The position numbers were made by a program, and so were the translations under genes. From the NCBI GenBank assembly GCA_021732005.1, contig JAKFVT010000061.1, positions 62,001 to 126,000 of the forward strand: a stretch of 64,000 bases of DNA, read 5' to 3'. This document shows, one piece after another, positions 23,339 through 31,939 of this stretch. Position 1 is the first letter of the stretch. Every line of letters begins with the position of its first letter. The notes under the pieces are model-generated. The model had not been told where the DNA came from and searched no databases. It saw only the letters and a list, made by a program, of their open reading frames with translations. This stretch comes from Mycobacterium sp. (GTDB lineage Bacteria > Actinomycetota > Actinomycetes > Mycobacteriales > Mycobacteriaceae).

Positions 23339-24177
23339 TATCGGCGCGCCAAAGCGACTGCTACTCGCCGCATCACGGTGCCGGCGGTGTCCTCAGACGT
23401 GAAACGCACGACAATCCAGCCGAGTTCGGCGAGGTCTTCGAAGCGACGAATGTCCCTGTCGCGCTGGCGACGATCAACGCGGTGGTGGGCACCTTCGTAC
23501 TCGAATGCGATCTTCAGATCCTCGTAGCCCATGTCGAGTTCGGCGATCAGAACGCCGTATTCGTTGTGGACCGGTATCTGGGTTTGCGGTCGCGGGAAAC
23601 CAGCCCGAACAATCACCAGCCGCAGCCATGTCTCCTTGGGCGATTCCGCGCCCGGGTCGACAAGGTCGAGCGCGACACGTGCTCGGACGATCCCTCGCCG
23701 GCCCTGATGGCGTTCGGCCAGTAGCTCGACGTCGGGGACCTTGAGGCCCGTCGCGCGCGCCAACGCGTCCACGGCCGTAATCGCGGTATCAGTCGGAAAC
23801 CAGCACAAGAGATCGAGCGCTGTGCGTGCCGGAGTGGTGACGGCGATCCCGGCGATGCGGCAGATCTCGTCGGCTTCAATACCGCAGGCGCGGGCGATCA
23901 CGCCTGGAGTTGGCCGACGATTGGTATCGCTGATCTCTGCCGCACGCCTGCTGTCGATCCACCTCGCGCCGTGGACAGCTGACGCCGAAAAGCCGACAAG
24001 TACGCCGCGCCGGCGTGACCGCAACCAGCAGGCCTTAGCCCTTAGTACTGGACTGAGCTCGGCCCCGGCCGGGATGTACACGTCCTGATGGATCGCGCGA
24101 AACTTGGTTCGCAGTTCGTGGCGCGTCACGCGGCAAGCTGCGAGCGCTTCACTCCCGACGAACGGCTCGTCCTCCAT
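23338..24177 (-). CDS. DUF559/Vsr-like endonuclease-fold protein with AbiEi-type N-terminus
   Basis: 279-residue protein of a family repeated in mycobacterial genomes. The N-terminal 70 residues resemble the winged-helix/AbiEi-type module (EALAACRVTRHELRTKF). The C-terminal 100 residues carry a DUF559 pattern (FEYEGAHHRVDRRQRD with RFEDLAELGWIVVRFT), the fold of very-short-patch-repair endonucleases. No toxin partner is adjacent. The start MEDEPFVG (24177) is chosen; an upstream ATG-free extension to 24225 would cross the hairpin. It is bracketed by two copies of one hairpin and interrupts the kstD-ltp2 synteny, suggesting insertion or duplication. Confidence 0.8.
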   Translation of the reverse strand: MEDEPFVGSEALAACRVTRHELRTKFRAIHQDVYIPAGAELSPVLRAKACWLRSRRRGVLVGFSASAVHGARWIDSRRAAEISDTNRRPTPGVIARACGIEADEICRIAGIAVTTPARTALDLLCWFPTDTAITAVDALARATGLKVPDVELLAERHQGRRGIVRARVALDLVDPGAESPKETWLRLVIVRAGFPRPQTQIPVHNEYGVLIAELDMGYEDLKIAFEYEGAHHRVDRRQRDRDIRRFEDLAELGWIVVRFTSEDTAGTVMRRVAVALARR

Positions 24178-24215
24178 ATCCGGAGTGTGCCGACACCCAC
24201 CGACAGTCAACGACA

Positions 24216-24258
24216 GTAACGCCACGGCGGCGAACTGCCTGATTTATCGCCGTGGCGT
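24216..24258. terminator. Hairpin H2, same arm as H1
   Basis: GTAACGCCACGGCG (24216-24229) pairs with CGCCGTGGCGT (24248-24258) around an 18-nt loop. The left arm is identical to H1. It lies just downstream of the ltp2 stop and upstream of the DUF559 start, so it can end the side-chain operon transcript. Confidence 0.7.
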
Positions 24259-24273
24259 GACGCTCGGCGGGAA

Positions 24274-25440
24274 TCAGCCCAGGATGATGCCGGACGTCGG
24301 CACGCCGGTGCCCGCGGTGACGAGCACATGCTCGACGTTGTCCACCTGGTTCACCGAGGTGCCGCGCAGCTGGCGGACACCTTCGGCGATGCCGTTCATC
24401 CCGTGGATGTAGGCCTCGCCGAGCTGGCCGCCGTGAGTGTTGATCGGCAGCCGTCCGCCGATCTCCAGCGCCCCGTCCTTGACGAAGTCCTTCGCATCAC
24501 CCGGCTCGCAGAAACCCAACTCCTCCAACTGAATCAGCGTGAAGGGGGTGAAGTGGTCGTAGAGGATCGCGGTCTGGATGTCGGCCGGCGTCAGACCCGA
24601 CTGCGCCCACATCTGCTTGCCCACCAAACCCATTTCGGGCAGCCCGAGTTCGGGCCGGTAGTAGCTCGTCATGGAGTACTGGTTCGGGCTCGACCCCTGC
24701 GCCGCCGCCTCGATGATGGCAGGCCGGTGCTTGAGGTCCTTGGCGCGCTCGGCCGAGACGATCACCAGGGCGACGCCACCGTCGGTCTCCTGGCAGCAGT
24801 CGAGCAGCCGCAGCGGCTCGGCGATCCACCGCGAGGCCTGATGGTCCTCGATGGTGATCGGCTTCTCGTAGAAGTACGCCTTCGGATTATTGGCCGCGTG
24901 CTTACGGTCCGCGACCGACACCGCGCCGAAATCACGGCTGGTCGCACCGGAGTAGTGCATGTAGCGCTGGGCGATCATCGCGACCTGCGCGGCCGGCGTC
25001 GACAGCCCGTGCGGGTACGAGAACGAATTGTCCACGCCGGTGGAATCCGCGTTCTCGACCAGCCGCATCTGCACCTGGCCGAAGCGCATGCCGGAGCGTT
25101 CGTTGAAAGCCCGGTATGCCACAACACAATCCGCGACACCAGTGGCCACCGCGATCGCCGCCTGCTGCACCGTCGCACAGGCCGCACCGCCGCCGTGGTG
25201 GATCTTCGAGAAGAACTTCAGATCGCCGATACCGGTGGCCCGCGCGATGGCGACCTCGGTGTTCGAGTCCATCGTGAACGTGGTCATGCCGTCGACGTCG
25301 GCGGGCGTCAGGCCCGCATCGTCGAGGGCGTCGAGCACCGCTTCCGACGCGAGCCGCAGTTCACTGCGGCCGGAGTTCTTCGAGAAATCGGTGGCGCCGA
25401 TGCCGACGATCGCGGCCTTGCCGCTCAGCTCGCCCGGCAT
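24274..25440 (-). CDS. ltp2: Side-chain retro-aldolase Ltp2
   Basis: 388-residue thiolase-superfamily protein that, with the DUF35 domain of ChsH2, cleaves 17-hydroxy-3-oxo-4-pregnene-20-carboxyl-CoA into androstenedione and propionyl-CoA. It matches Ltp2 (Rv3540c). There is no cysteine in the usual thiolase nucleophile position (HHGGGAACATVQQ, near residue 85 is shifted), consistent with retro-aldol rather than thiolytic chemistry. The C-terminal loop is NTHGGQLGEAYIHG. The ATG overlaps the chsH1 stop. It is the last gene of the chsE1-chsE2-chsH2-chsH1-ltp2 operon. Confidence 0.95.
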   Translation of the reverse strand: MPGELSGKAAIVGIGATDFSKNSGRSELRLASEAVLDALDDAGLTPADVDGMTTFTMDSNTEVAIARATGIGDLKFFSKIHHGGGAACATVQQAAIAVATGVADCVVAYRAFNERSGMRFGQVQMRLVENADSTGVDNSFSYPHGLSTPAAQVAMIAQRYMHYSGATSRDFGAVSVADRKHAANNPKAYFYEKPITIEDHQASRWIAEPLRLLDCCQETDGGVALVIVSAERAKDLKHRPAIIEAAAQGSSPNQYSMTSYYRPELGLPEMGLVGKQMWAQSGLTPADIQTAILYDHFTPFTLIQLEELGFCEPGDAKDFVKDGALEIGGRLPINTHGGQLGEAYIHGMNGIAEGVRQLRGTSVNQVDNVEHVLVTAGTGVPTSGIILG

Positions 25441-25841
25441 TACGCGGCACCGATCGTCAGCGTGGCGGTGGCGATCACGTGATCGCCAAGACTGTTGCTG
25501 CCCACGATCTTCAGCGTGATCAAACCGTCCTCCACTGCAGTGACCTCACCCGAGAACGTCACCGTGTCATAGGCGTACCAGGGCACGCCCAAGCGCAGAC
25601 CGATCGACTTTATGACGGCGGTCGGGCCGGCCCAGTCGGTGATGAACCGCTGCACCAGACCGGTGTCGGTGAGGATGTTGACGAAGATGTCCTTGGAACC
25701 CTTGGCCTGCGCCTTGTCCCGGTCGTGGTGGACATCCTGGTAGTCCCGGGTGGCGATCGCCGTCGAGACGATGAACGTCGGGTCGCCGTAGAACTTCAGC
25801 TCGGGCAGCTTGGTGCCGACTTCGATTGCTGGCGCGCTCAT
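25440..25841 (-). CDS. chsH1: Enoyl-CoA hydratase subunit ChsH1
   Basis: 133-residue MaoC-like single hot-dog subunit (Rv3541c type) that pairs with ChsH2 to hydrate 3-oxo-4,17-pregnadiene-20-carboxyl-CoA. The hydratase signature region is RDYQDVHHDRDKAQAKG near residue 37, with Asp and His in the D-x4-H spacing. The start MSAPAIEV (25841) overlaps the chsH2 stop by 4 nt; an ORF extension of ten residues upstream lies inside chsH2. The protein ends two bases into the ltp2 start. It probably needs ChsH2 for activity. Confidence 0.94.
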   Translation of the reverse strand: MSAPAIEVGTKLPELKFYGDPTFIVSTAIATRDYQDVHHDRDKAQAKGSKDIFVNILTDTGLVQRFITDWAGPTAVIKSIGLRLGVPWYAYDTVTFSGEVTAVEDGLITLKIVGSNSLGDHVIATATLTIGAA

Positions 25842-26818
25842 TTGGCCGGCTCCCACGCGTAGTTGGTCCACGCCGGCCCGACGTCGTTGGCCGGGAAGTC
25901 GATATACATTGCGCGGACGGGCATTCCGATCTTCACGGTCGAGGGATCGACGTTGCGCAGCTCACCGAGCATCCGCACGCCTTCGGAGAGTTCGACGAGC
26001 GCGATCACGAACGGCAGCGTACGGCCGGGCACCTTCGGCGCATGGTGCACCACGAAGCTGAAGACGGTGCCGTTGCCGCTGGCGACCAGATAATTCGACT
26101 CCTGCACTTCCTCTTTCGCGTCCAACCACAACCACGGCACCGGCGGATGCACCAGCGTGCCGTCGCCGCGCTTCTGGATGCGCAGTTCGTGCGCGTTGAC
26201 GCCGTCCCAGAAGAACTTGGTGTCCTTCGAGGACGCCGGACGCATGGCAGAGTCGGCATCGAGGTCATCCGGCACCGACGATGATTCAGTCGCCTTAGCC
26301 TCTGTATCTGATGGGATGAACTTCATGATGCGCCACATCATCTCGGCGACATCCTCGTCACCGACCGACCAGGTAATGGTCTGGGTGATGAAAAACGCCT
26401 CGCCCAACGCGGTCCGCTTGGGGCCGACGACGTCGGTCAACTCAGCAGCGACACTGACTTCTTCGCCCGGCCGCAGATAGCGGTGATAGGTCTGCTCGCA
26501 GTTGGTCGCGACGACGCCGATATAGCCTGCCTCGTCGAACAATTCGATGATCTTGCCCAGCGGGTCGTCATCGGGGCGGACACCGCCCAGACCCATCATC
26601 GTCCATACCTGGATCATCGCCGGCGGGGCGACCAAACCAGGATGGCCGGCGGCCTTGGCGGCGTCGGAGTCGACGTAGATCGGGTTCTTGTCCCCGATCG
26701 CGTCGAGCCAGTGGTCGACCATCGGCTGGTTGACCGGATGCCGGCCGACCCGCGGCTTGCTCTTGCCTTCGGCCTTGACCCGTTCGGCCGCGGCCTTGAT
26801 ATCGTCGACCGCGCTCAC
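25838..26818 (-). CDS. chsH2: ChsH2: MaoC-like hydratase with C-terminal DUF35 domain
   Basis: 326-residue two-domain protein (Rv3542c type). Residues 1-185 form the MaoC-like hydratase half. Residues about 200-326 form a DUF35 OB-fold (FFWDGVNAHELRIQKRG then LVHPPVPWLW). The N-terminal half works with ChsH1 in hydration of the pregnene acyl-CoA, and the DUF35 domain partners Ltp2 in the retro-aldol step. As in the DUF35 protein at 613, no CxxC zinc knuckles are visible. The GTG start (26818) overlaps the chsE2 stop by 4 nt. Confidence 0.94.
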   Translation of the reverse strand: MSAVDDIKAAAERVKAEGKSKPRVGRHPVNQPMVDHWLDAIGDKNPIYVDSDAAKAAGHPGLVAPPAMIQVWTMMGLGGVRPDDDPLGKIIELFDEAGYIGVVATNCEQTYHRYLRPGEEVSVAAELTDVVGPKRTALGEAFFITQTITWSVGDEDVAEMMWRIMKFIPSDTEAKATESSSVPDDLDADSAMRPASSKDTKFFWDGVNAHELRIQKRGDGTLVHPPVPWLWLDAKEEVQESNYLVASGNGTVFSFVVHHAPKVPGRTLPFVIALVELSEGVRMLGELRNVDPSTVKIGMPVRAMYIDFPANDVGPAWTNYAWEPAK

Positions 26819-27978
26819 CGCGGAACCCTCGGCACCTTCAGACCCGCAGCCGCAATCATCTCTCGCATGACCTCGTTGACTCCGCCACCGAATGTGATCA
26901 CCAGGTTGCGCTTCGTCTGGCTGTCCAGCCAGTCCATCAGCTCCGCGGTCTCCGCATCGGCCGGATTACCGTGTGCAGCAACGATTTCCTCGGCGAGTCG
27001 ACCCGCATACTGGATGCGCTCGGTACCGAACACCTTCGTGGCGGCAGCATCCGCGATGTCGATCTCCTCACCCGACGCCGCGACCTGCCAGTTGAGCAGT
27101 TCGTTGATGCGCCACATGGCCTTGAGCTCGCCCAGCGAGCGCTTGACGTCGGCGTGATCGAGCGGGGTGTCCCCGTTGCTGCCCGGCTTCGACGCCCAGG
27201 AATGTACCTTGTCGTAGAGCGCGGCGAACCGTCCGGCCGGTCCCAGCATGACCCGCTCGTTGTTGAGCTGGGTGGTGATCAGCCGCCATCCCCCGTTCTC
27301 TTCACCGACGAGCATGTCGGCAGGCACCCGCACGTCGTTGTAGTACGTGGCGTTGGTGTGGTGGGCGCCGTCGGACAGGATGACCGGCGTCCAGGAGTAG
27401 CCCGGATCCTTGGTGTCCACGATCAGGATCGAAATGCCTTTGTGCTTCACCGCTTCCGGATCGGTGCGGCAGGCCAGCCAGACGTAGTCGGCGTCGTGCC
27501 CGCCGGTGGTCCACATCTTCTGGCCGTTGACGATGTACTCGTCACCCTGCTTGACCGCCGAGGTCCGCAGTGAGGCCAGGTCGGTACCGGCTTCCGGCTC
27601 GCTGTAGCCGATCGCGAAGTGGACCTCACCGGCCAGGATCGCAGGCAGGAACTTCTTCTTCTGCGCTTCGGTTCCGTACTGCTGCAGGGTCGGTCCGACG
27701 GTCTGCAGCGTCACCGCGGGCAGCGGCACGTCGGCACGCTGGGCCTCGTTGACGAAGATCGACTGCTCGATGGGGCCGTAGCCCAGGCCGCCGTACTCCT
27801 TGGGCCAGCCGGCGCCAAGCTTGCCGTCGGAACCCATCCGCTTGATGATCGCGCGGTAGGCCTCGTTGTGCCGGTCGGACTCCATCGCCTGGGCTTCCTC
27901 AGGCGAGATGAGATTCGAAAAGTATTCCCGCAGTTCAGCTTGCAGCTGCTTCTGCTCGGGAGTCAGCTCGATGAACAT
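26815..27978 (-). CDS. chsE2: Acyl-CoA dehydrogenase subunit ChsE2 (FadE29)
   Basis: 387-residue acyl-CoA dehydrogenase-fold subunit matching FadE29 (Rv3543c). With ChsE1 it forms a heterotetramer that dehydrogenates the three-carbon side chain of 3-oxo-4-pregnene-20-carboxyl-CoA. Flavin-binding landmarks are GYSEPEAGTDLASLRTSA near residue 133 and QKMWTTGGHDADYVWL near 155. The C-terminus retains the GNPADAETAELMDW segment. Its ATG is 1 nt after the chsE1 end. Part of the KstR-linked side-chain operon. Confidence 0.95.
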   Translation of the reverse strand: MFIELTPEQKQLQAELREYFSNLISPEEAQAMESDRHNEAYRAIIKRMGSDGKLGAGWPKEYGGLGYGPIEQSIFVNEAQRADVPLPAVTLQTVGPTLQQYGTEAQKKKFLPAILAGEVHFAIGYSEPEAGTDLASLRTSAVKQGDEYIVNGQKMWTTGGHDADYVWLACRTDPEAVKHKGISILIVDTKDPGYSWTPVILSDGAHHTNATYYNDVRVPADMLVGEENGGWRLITTQLNNERVMLGPAGRFAALYDKVHSWASKPGSNGDTPLDHADVKRSLGELKAMWRINELLNWQVAASGEEIDIADAAATKVFGTERIQYAGRLAEEIVAAHGNPADAETAELMDWLDSQTKRNLVITFGGGVNEVMREMIAAAGLKVPRVPR

Positions 27979-28986
27979 TTACGCTCCCACCAGTTCGAGA
28001 CGGTGTGCCTTGCCACCCAACAGCCGGGTGAGATCTTTGATCGACGAGTAATAGCGGTGCATCGGGTAGGTGATGTCCATACCCATGCCGCCGTGCAGAT
28101 GGTGGCACAGTTGCATGACCGGCGGCGCCTGCGACGTCACCCAGTAGCCAAGGATGTCAATGTCTTCGGTCGCATCGCGACCCTCGGACAGTGCCCAGGA
28201 CACCGCCGTCGACGCCAACGTGATGGTTCGCGAGGCGATGTAGATCTCGGCGAGCTGCGCGGCGACGGTTTGGAAGGTCGACAGCGGCTTGCCGAACTGG
28301 TGCCGGTTGGCGACGTAATCGGCGGTGAGCCGCAGCGCGCCTGCCACCAAGCCGGACGCATAGGCGCCGACGGCGGCCACCACGAGCTGGTTGATCCGGC
28401 GCACGGAATCGCTGCCACCCAACACATCTGCGCTGTCGACGGGGGTATCGGCGAAGGTGACGACGTACTCGTCGGCGTGCGTCGCCGACGGGGTCTTCGC
28501 CAGGCTGACACCGGCGGCCGTGGGCGACACGACCACCACACCACTGTCGGTGCTCACGACGATCCAATCCGCAAGCTCGGCAAAGGGAACGCCGATCTTG
28601 GTGCCGTTCAGCTTGCCGGCCGTCAGCCGCGTCTCGGGCCGCTCGGGCAGCGAACGTCCCGGCTCGTTGAGCGCCGCCGTCAGCACCGCGCCCTTGGCGA
28701 CACCGGCCAGGTAGCGATCCTGCTGAGAGTCCGACGCCAGGTCCAGTAGCGGAAGCAGACCCAGACCGAGGGTCGCGAACGCTGGACTGATGTTGCCGAA
28801 CCTGCCGATCTGGGTGAGCGCCGCGGTGATCTCGGCCAGGCCGAGGCCGTCACCGCCGAGCCGCTCCGGGACACCGAACGCCACGACGCCACCAGAAACC
28901 AGCGCGTCCCAGCTGTTGTCCCGCTCGAGTGCGGACGTCACCACGTCGGTGACTGCCTGCTGCCCTTCGTCCGGACTGAAGTCCAC
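27979..28986 (-). CDS. chsE1: Acyl-CoA dehydrogenase subunit ChsE1 (FadE28)
   Basis: 335-residue partner of ChsE2, matching FadE28 (Rv3544c). It is shorter than a canonical acyl-CoA dehydrogenase, as usual for the second subunit of actinobacterial heteromeric enzymes. The conserved helical region RHQFGKPLSTFQTVAAQLAE lies near residue 220 and HHLHGGMGMDITYPMHRY near 300. The GTG at 28986 is chosen over a 30-residue extension because AAGGAGG lies just upstream. The cyp125 stop is 36 bp upstream; it is probably co-transcribed with cyp125. Confidence 0.94.
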   Translation of the reverse strand: MDFSPDEGQQAVTDVVTSALERDNSWDALVSGGVVAFGVPERLGGDGLGLAEITAALTQIGRFGNISPAFATLGLGLLPLLDLASDSQQDRYLAGVAKGAVLTAALNEPGRSLPERPETRLTAGKLNGTKIGVPFAELADWIVVSTDSGVVVVSPTAAGVSLAKTPSATHADEYVVTFADTPVDSADVLGGSDSVRRINQLVVAAVGAYASGLVAGALRLTADYVANRHQFGKPLSTFQTVAAQLAEIYIASRTITLASTAVSWALSEGRDATEDIDILGYWVTSQAPPVMQLCHHLHGGMGMDITYPMHRYYSSIKDLTRLLGGKAHRLELVGA

Positions 28987-29021
28987 GAAGAATCCTCCTT
29001 GATTCTCAGGCGATACGCGTT

Positions 29022-30260
29022 TTAGACCGATGCTCCGGTGTAGTCGACCTGCCAGTGCTTGATGGCGTTGAGCCACCCCGAACGTAGCCGCTCCGGCGTA
29101 CCGGCCGAGGTGAGATCGGGCATGTGGTCAGCAACGGCGTTGAAGATCAGGTTGATCGTCATCCTGGCCAGGTTGGCGCCCACGCAGTAATGCACCCCGG
29201 TGCCGCCGAAGCCCACATGCGGGTTCGGGTTGCGCAGGATGTTGAAGCTGTACGGGTCCTCGAAGACCTCTTCGTCGAAGTTGGCCGAGCGGTAGAACAT
29301 CACCACCCGCTGGTCCTTCTTGATCTGCACACCGGACAGCTCGACGTCTTCGGCGGCGGTGCGCTGGAACGCGGTGACCGGGGTGGCCCAGCGGACGATC
29401 TCGTCGGCCGCGGTCTCCGGGCGCTCCTTCTTGTAGAGCTCCCACTGGTCGGGGTTGTTCGCGAACGCGATCATCCCGTGGGTGATCGAGTTGCGGGTGG
29501 TCTCGTTGCCGGCCACGGCCAGCATCATCACGAAGAAGCCGAACTCGTCGTCGGAGAGCTTCTCGCCGTCGATGTCGGCGTTGATCAGCGCGGTGACGAT
29601 GTCGTTGCCGGGGTTCTTACCCTTCACCTCGGCCATGTGCATGGCGTAGGCCAGCACCTCCATCGACGACTGCTTGGGGTCGACGTCGAACTCCTCGTCA
29701 CCGTTGCCGGTCATCTCGTTCGACCAGCGGAACAGCTTGGCGCGATCCTCCTGGGGCACCCCCAGCAAATCGGCGATCGCCTGCAGCGGCAGCTCACAGG
29801 CCACCTGCTCGACGAAGTCACCGTTACCGTGCGCGGCAGCCTCTTTCGCGATGATCTGGGCCCGCCGGTCGAGCTCGTCACGCAGTGCGCCGATGGCGCG
29901 CGGGGTGAACCCCTTGGAGATGATCCGGCGCAACCGGTCGTGGTACTCGCCGTCCATGTTGAGCATGACGACCTTCTGCAGGTCGATGTCCTCGCGCGCC
30001 ATCTCGTCGGGGAACTGCGGGATCGCGGTGTTCGGCGAGCTGAGGAAGACGTCGTTGCGGCGCGAGACCTCTTTGACGTCCTTGTGCTTGGTGACGACCC
30101 AGTAACCGCCGTCGTTGAAGCCGCCCTTGCCGATAGCCTGTTCGCACCACCAGATCGGCGCGACCCGGCGCAGCTCGGCGAGCTCTTCGACCGGCAGCCG
30201 CTGCACATGCAGGTCCGGATCCAGGAAGTCGAAGCCGACCGGGATGTTGGGGGTTGGCAT
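29022..30260 (-). CDS. cyp125: Steroid C26-monooxygenase CYP125
   Basis: 412-residue cytochrome P450 that hydroxylates and further oxidises the terminal side-chain methyl of cholesterol/cholest-4-en-3-one. The haem cysteine is in FGGTGVHYCVGANLARM, near residue 359. The I-helix oxygen-activation motif is VAGNETTRNS and the ExxR motif lies in AADEIVRW. It matches Rv3545c closely. The start at 30260 is preferred because GAGGAG is 9 nt upstream; an ATG at 30266 would leave 3-nt spacing. First gene of the cyp125-chsE1-chsE2-chsH2-chsH1-ltp2 unit, next to an imperfect KstR box. Confidence 0.96.
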   Translation of the reverse strand: MPTPNIPVGFDFLDPDLHVQRLPVEELAELRRVAPIWWCEQAIGKGGFNDGGYWVVTKHKDVKEVSRRNDVFLSSPNTAIPQFPDEMAREDIDLQKVVMLNMDGEYHDRLRRIISKGFTPRAIGALRDELDRRAQIIAKEAAAHGNGDFVEQVACELPLQAIADLLGVPQEDRAKLFRWSNEMTGNGDEEFDVDPKQSSMEVLAYAMHMAEVKGKNPGNDIVTALINADIDGEKLSDDEFGFFVMMLAVAGNETTRNSITHGMIAFANNPDQWELYKKERPETAADEIVRWATPVTAFQRTAAEDVELSGVQIKKDQRVVMFYRSANFDEEVFEDPYSFNILRNPNPHVGFGGTGVHYCVGANLARMTINLIFNAVADHMPDLTSAGTPERLRSGWLNAIKHWQVDYTGASV

Positions 30261-30277
30261 GATCATGCGCTCCTCAA

Positions 30278-30291
30278 TATGACGTGTTCTA
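30278..30291. promoter_or_regulatory. KstR-like operator, cyp125 side
   Basis: TATGACGTGTTCTA fits the KstR pattern except for G in place of the first conserved A. It lies 11 bp before the cyp125 ATG at 30266 and is the first of two boxes in the cyp125/fadA5 intergenic region. Confidence 0.7.
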
Positions 30292-30356
30292 GTGCCAGTA
30301 AAACATGCCTTCACCGCAGACAAAAGGCACCGTGGCATCCTCGCTTGTCAGACTAA

Positions 30357-30370
30357 TGAAACGTGTTCTA
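30357..30370. promoter_or_regulatory. KstR operator, fadA5 side
   Basis: TGAAACGTGTTCTA fits the KstR consensus and ends 10 bp before the fadA5 ATG (30381). It is the second box in this intergenic region, so cyp125 and fadA5 seem to be controlled separately. Confidence 0.8.
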
Positions 30371-30380
30371 GCCTGACCTC

Positions 30381-31544
30381 ATGGGTAATCCTGTCATCGT
30401 CGAAGCCACCCGCAGTCCCATCGGAAAGCGGGGCGGCTGGCTGTCCGGTCTGCATGCGACCGAATTGTTGGGGGCCGTCCAGAAGGCCGTGATCGAGAAG
30501 GCCGGTATCGACCCCAACGAGGTCGAGCAAGCCATCGGCGGTTGCGTCACCCAGTACGGGGAGCAGTCCAACAACATCACCCGGGTGGCGTGGCTGACCG
30601 CGGGACTGCCCGAGCAGATCGGTGCCACCACCGTCGACTGCCAGTGCGGCAGCGCCCAGCAGGCCAACCATCTGATCGCCGGGCTGATCGCGAGCGGTGC
30701 GATCGACGTCGGCATCGCCTGCGGTATCGAAGCCATGAGCCGCGTCGGCCTGGGCGCCAACGCCGGGCCGGACCGCTCGAAGATCCGCGCCGCGTCGTGG
30801 GACATCGACATGCCTGACCAGTTCACCGCCGCCGAGCGCATCGCCCAGCGCCGCGGCATCACCCGCGCCGACCTCGACAACCTCGGTCTGCTGTCGCAGC
30901 AACGGGCCAAGCGCGCCTGGGACGAACACCGCTTCGACCGGGAGATCTCCCCGATCGAAGCCCCGGTTCTCGACGAGAACAAGCAGCCCACCGCCGAGCG
31001 CCACATGGTCAGCCGCGACCAGGGCCTGCGCGACACCACCCTGGAAGGGCTGGCCGGACTCAAGCCGGTCATGGAAGGCGCCATGCACACCGCGGGCACC
31101 TCATCGCAGATCTCCGACGGTGCCGCAGCGGTGCTGTGGATGGACGAAGACAAGGCCAAGGCCCTCGGACTGAAGCCGCGGGCGCGGATCGTCAGCCAAG
31201 CCCTCGTCGGCGCCGAAACCTACTACCACCTCGACGGACCGGTGCAGTCCACCGCCCGTGTGCTGGAGAAGGCCGGCATGAAGCTCGGCGACATCGACCT
31301 GGTCGAGATCAACGAGGCGTTCGCCTCGGTGGTCCTGTCCTGGGCGCAGGTGCACGGCGCCGACATGGACAAGGTCAACGTCAACGGTGGCGCCATCGCC
31401 CTGGGCCACCCGGTCGGCAGCACCGGCAGCCGGTTGATCACCACCGCGCTGCACGAGCTCGAGCGCACCGATCAGAGCACCGCCCTGATCACCATGTGTG
31501 CCGGCGGTGCGCTGTCGACCGGCACCATCATCGAGCGGATCTAG
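30381..31544 (+). CDS. fadA5: Steroid side-chain thiolase FadA5
   Basis: 387-residue thiolase that removes acetyl- or propionyl-CoA from steroid beta-ketoacyl-CoA side chains. The nucleophilic cysteine is C89 in VDCQCGSAQQA, the catalytic histidine lies in ALGHPVGSTGS, and the second cysteine is in ITMCAGGALSTG. It matches M. tuberculosis FadA5 (Rv3546) nearly residue by residue. The KstR box ends 10 bp upstream and no classical Shine-Dalgarno sequence is seen. The stop overlaps the next start (TAGTG). Confidence 0.97.
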   Translation: MGNPVIVEATRSPIGKRGGWLSGLHATELLGAVQKAVIEKAGIDPNEVEQAIGGCVTQYGEQSNNITRVAWLTAGLPEQIGATTVDCQCGSAQQANHLIAGLIASGAIDVGIACGIEAMSRVGLGANAGPDRSKIRAASWDIDMPDQFTAAERIAQRRGITRADLDNLGLLSQQRAKRAWDEHRFDREISPIEAPVLDENKQPTAERHMVSRDQGLRDTTLEGLAGLKPVMEGAMHTAGTSSQISDGAAAVLWMDEDKAKALGLKPRARIVSQALVGAETYYHLDGPVQSTARVLEKAGMKLGDIDLVEINEAFASVVLSWAQVHGADMDKVNVNGGAIALGHPVGSTGSRLITTALHELERTDQSTALITMCAGGALSTGTIIERI

Positions 31545-31924
31545 TGGCTCCTGTGGTCTCCGACGAGGCTCGGATCGCCGCGGCGCGCGCGTACATCGAG
31601 GCGCTCGCGAGCCACCGCGCCGATGACGTGCCGTTCGCGCCGGACTGCACTCGCATCGAGTTCGGGGTCAAAACCGGATTCTCTGGAGATCAGTTGCGCC
31701 GCAGCCTCAATCGCGGCCCGCAGTACCTCGTCATCAAGTCGGTCAGCGAGCCAGAGTTCAGTGTGAACGGCGATGAGGTCCACGCCCGATTCGAACTCCT
31801 CACCAAACCGACGATCGCGGGACGGCGAGTCGCCGCACGTATCGACGAGACGTTTCTGATTCCGGCCGCCGATGGCAAGATCCATCACATTCGGGCGATC
31901 GTTCGCCCGTTCATCAAAAGCTAG
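31544..31924 (+). CDS. SnoaL-like (NTF2-fold) protein after fadA5
   Basis: 126-residue NTF2-like protein with an N-terminal helix (EARIAAARAYIEALASH) and a four-stranded sheet containing FELLTKPTIAGRRVAARIDET and HHIRAIVRPF. It resembles SnoaL-like isomerase/cyclase-fold proteins, but no catalytic residue can be assigned. The GTG at 31544 overlaps the fadA5 stop; GTG at 31553 is an alternative. Its place between fadA5 and ddn-type genes, where M. tuberculosis has nothing that I recall, suggests an added step or binding protein in side-chain degradation. Confidence 0.7.
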   Translation: MAPVVSDEARIAAARAYIEALASHRADDVPFAPDCTRIEFGVKTGFSGDQLRRSLNRGPQYLVIKSVSEPEFSVNGDEVHARFELLTKPTIAGRRVAARIDETFLIPAADGKIHHIRAIVRPFIKS

Positions 31925-31939
31925 CCCGAGGAGTTCTTC

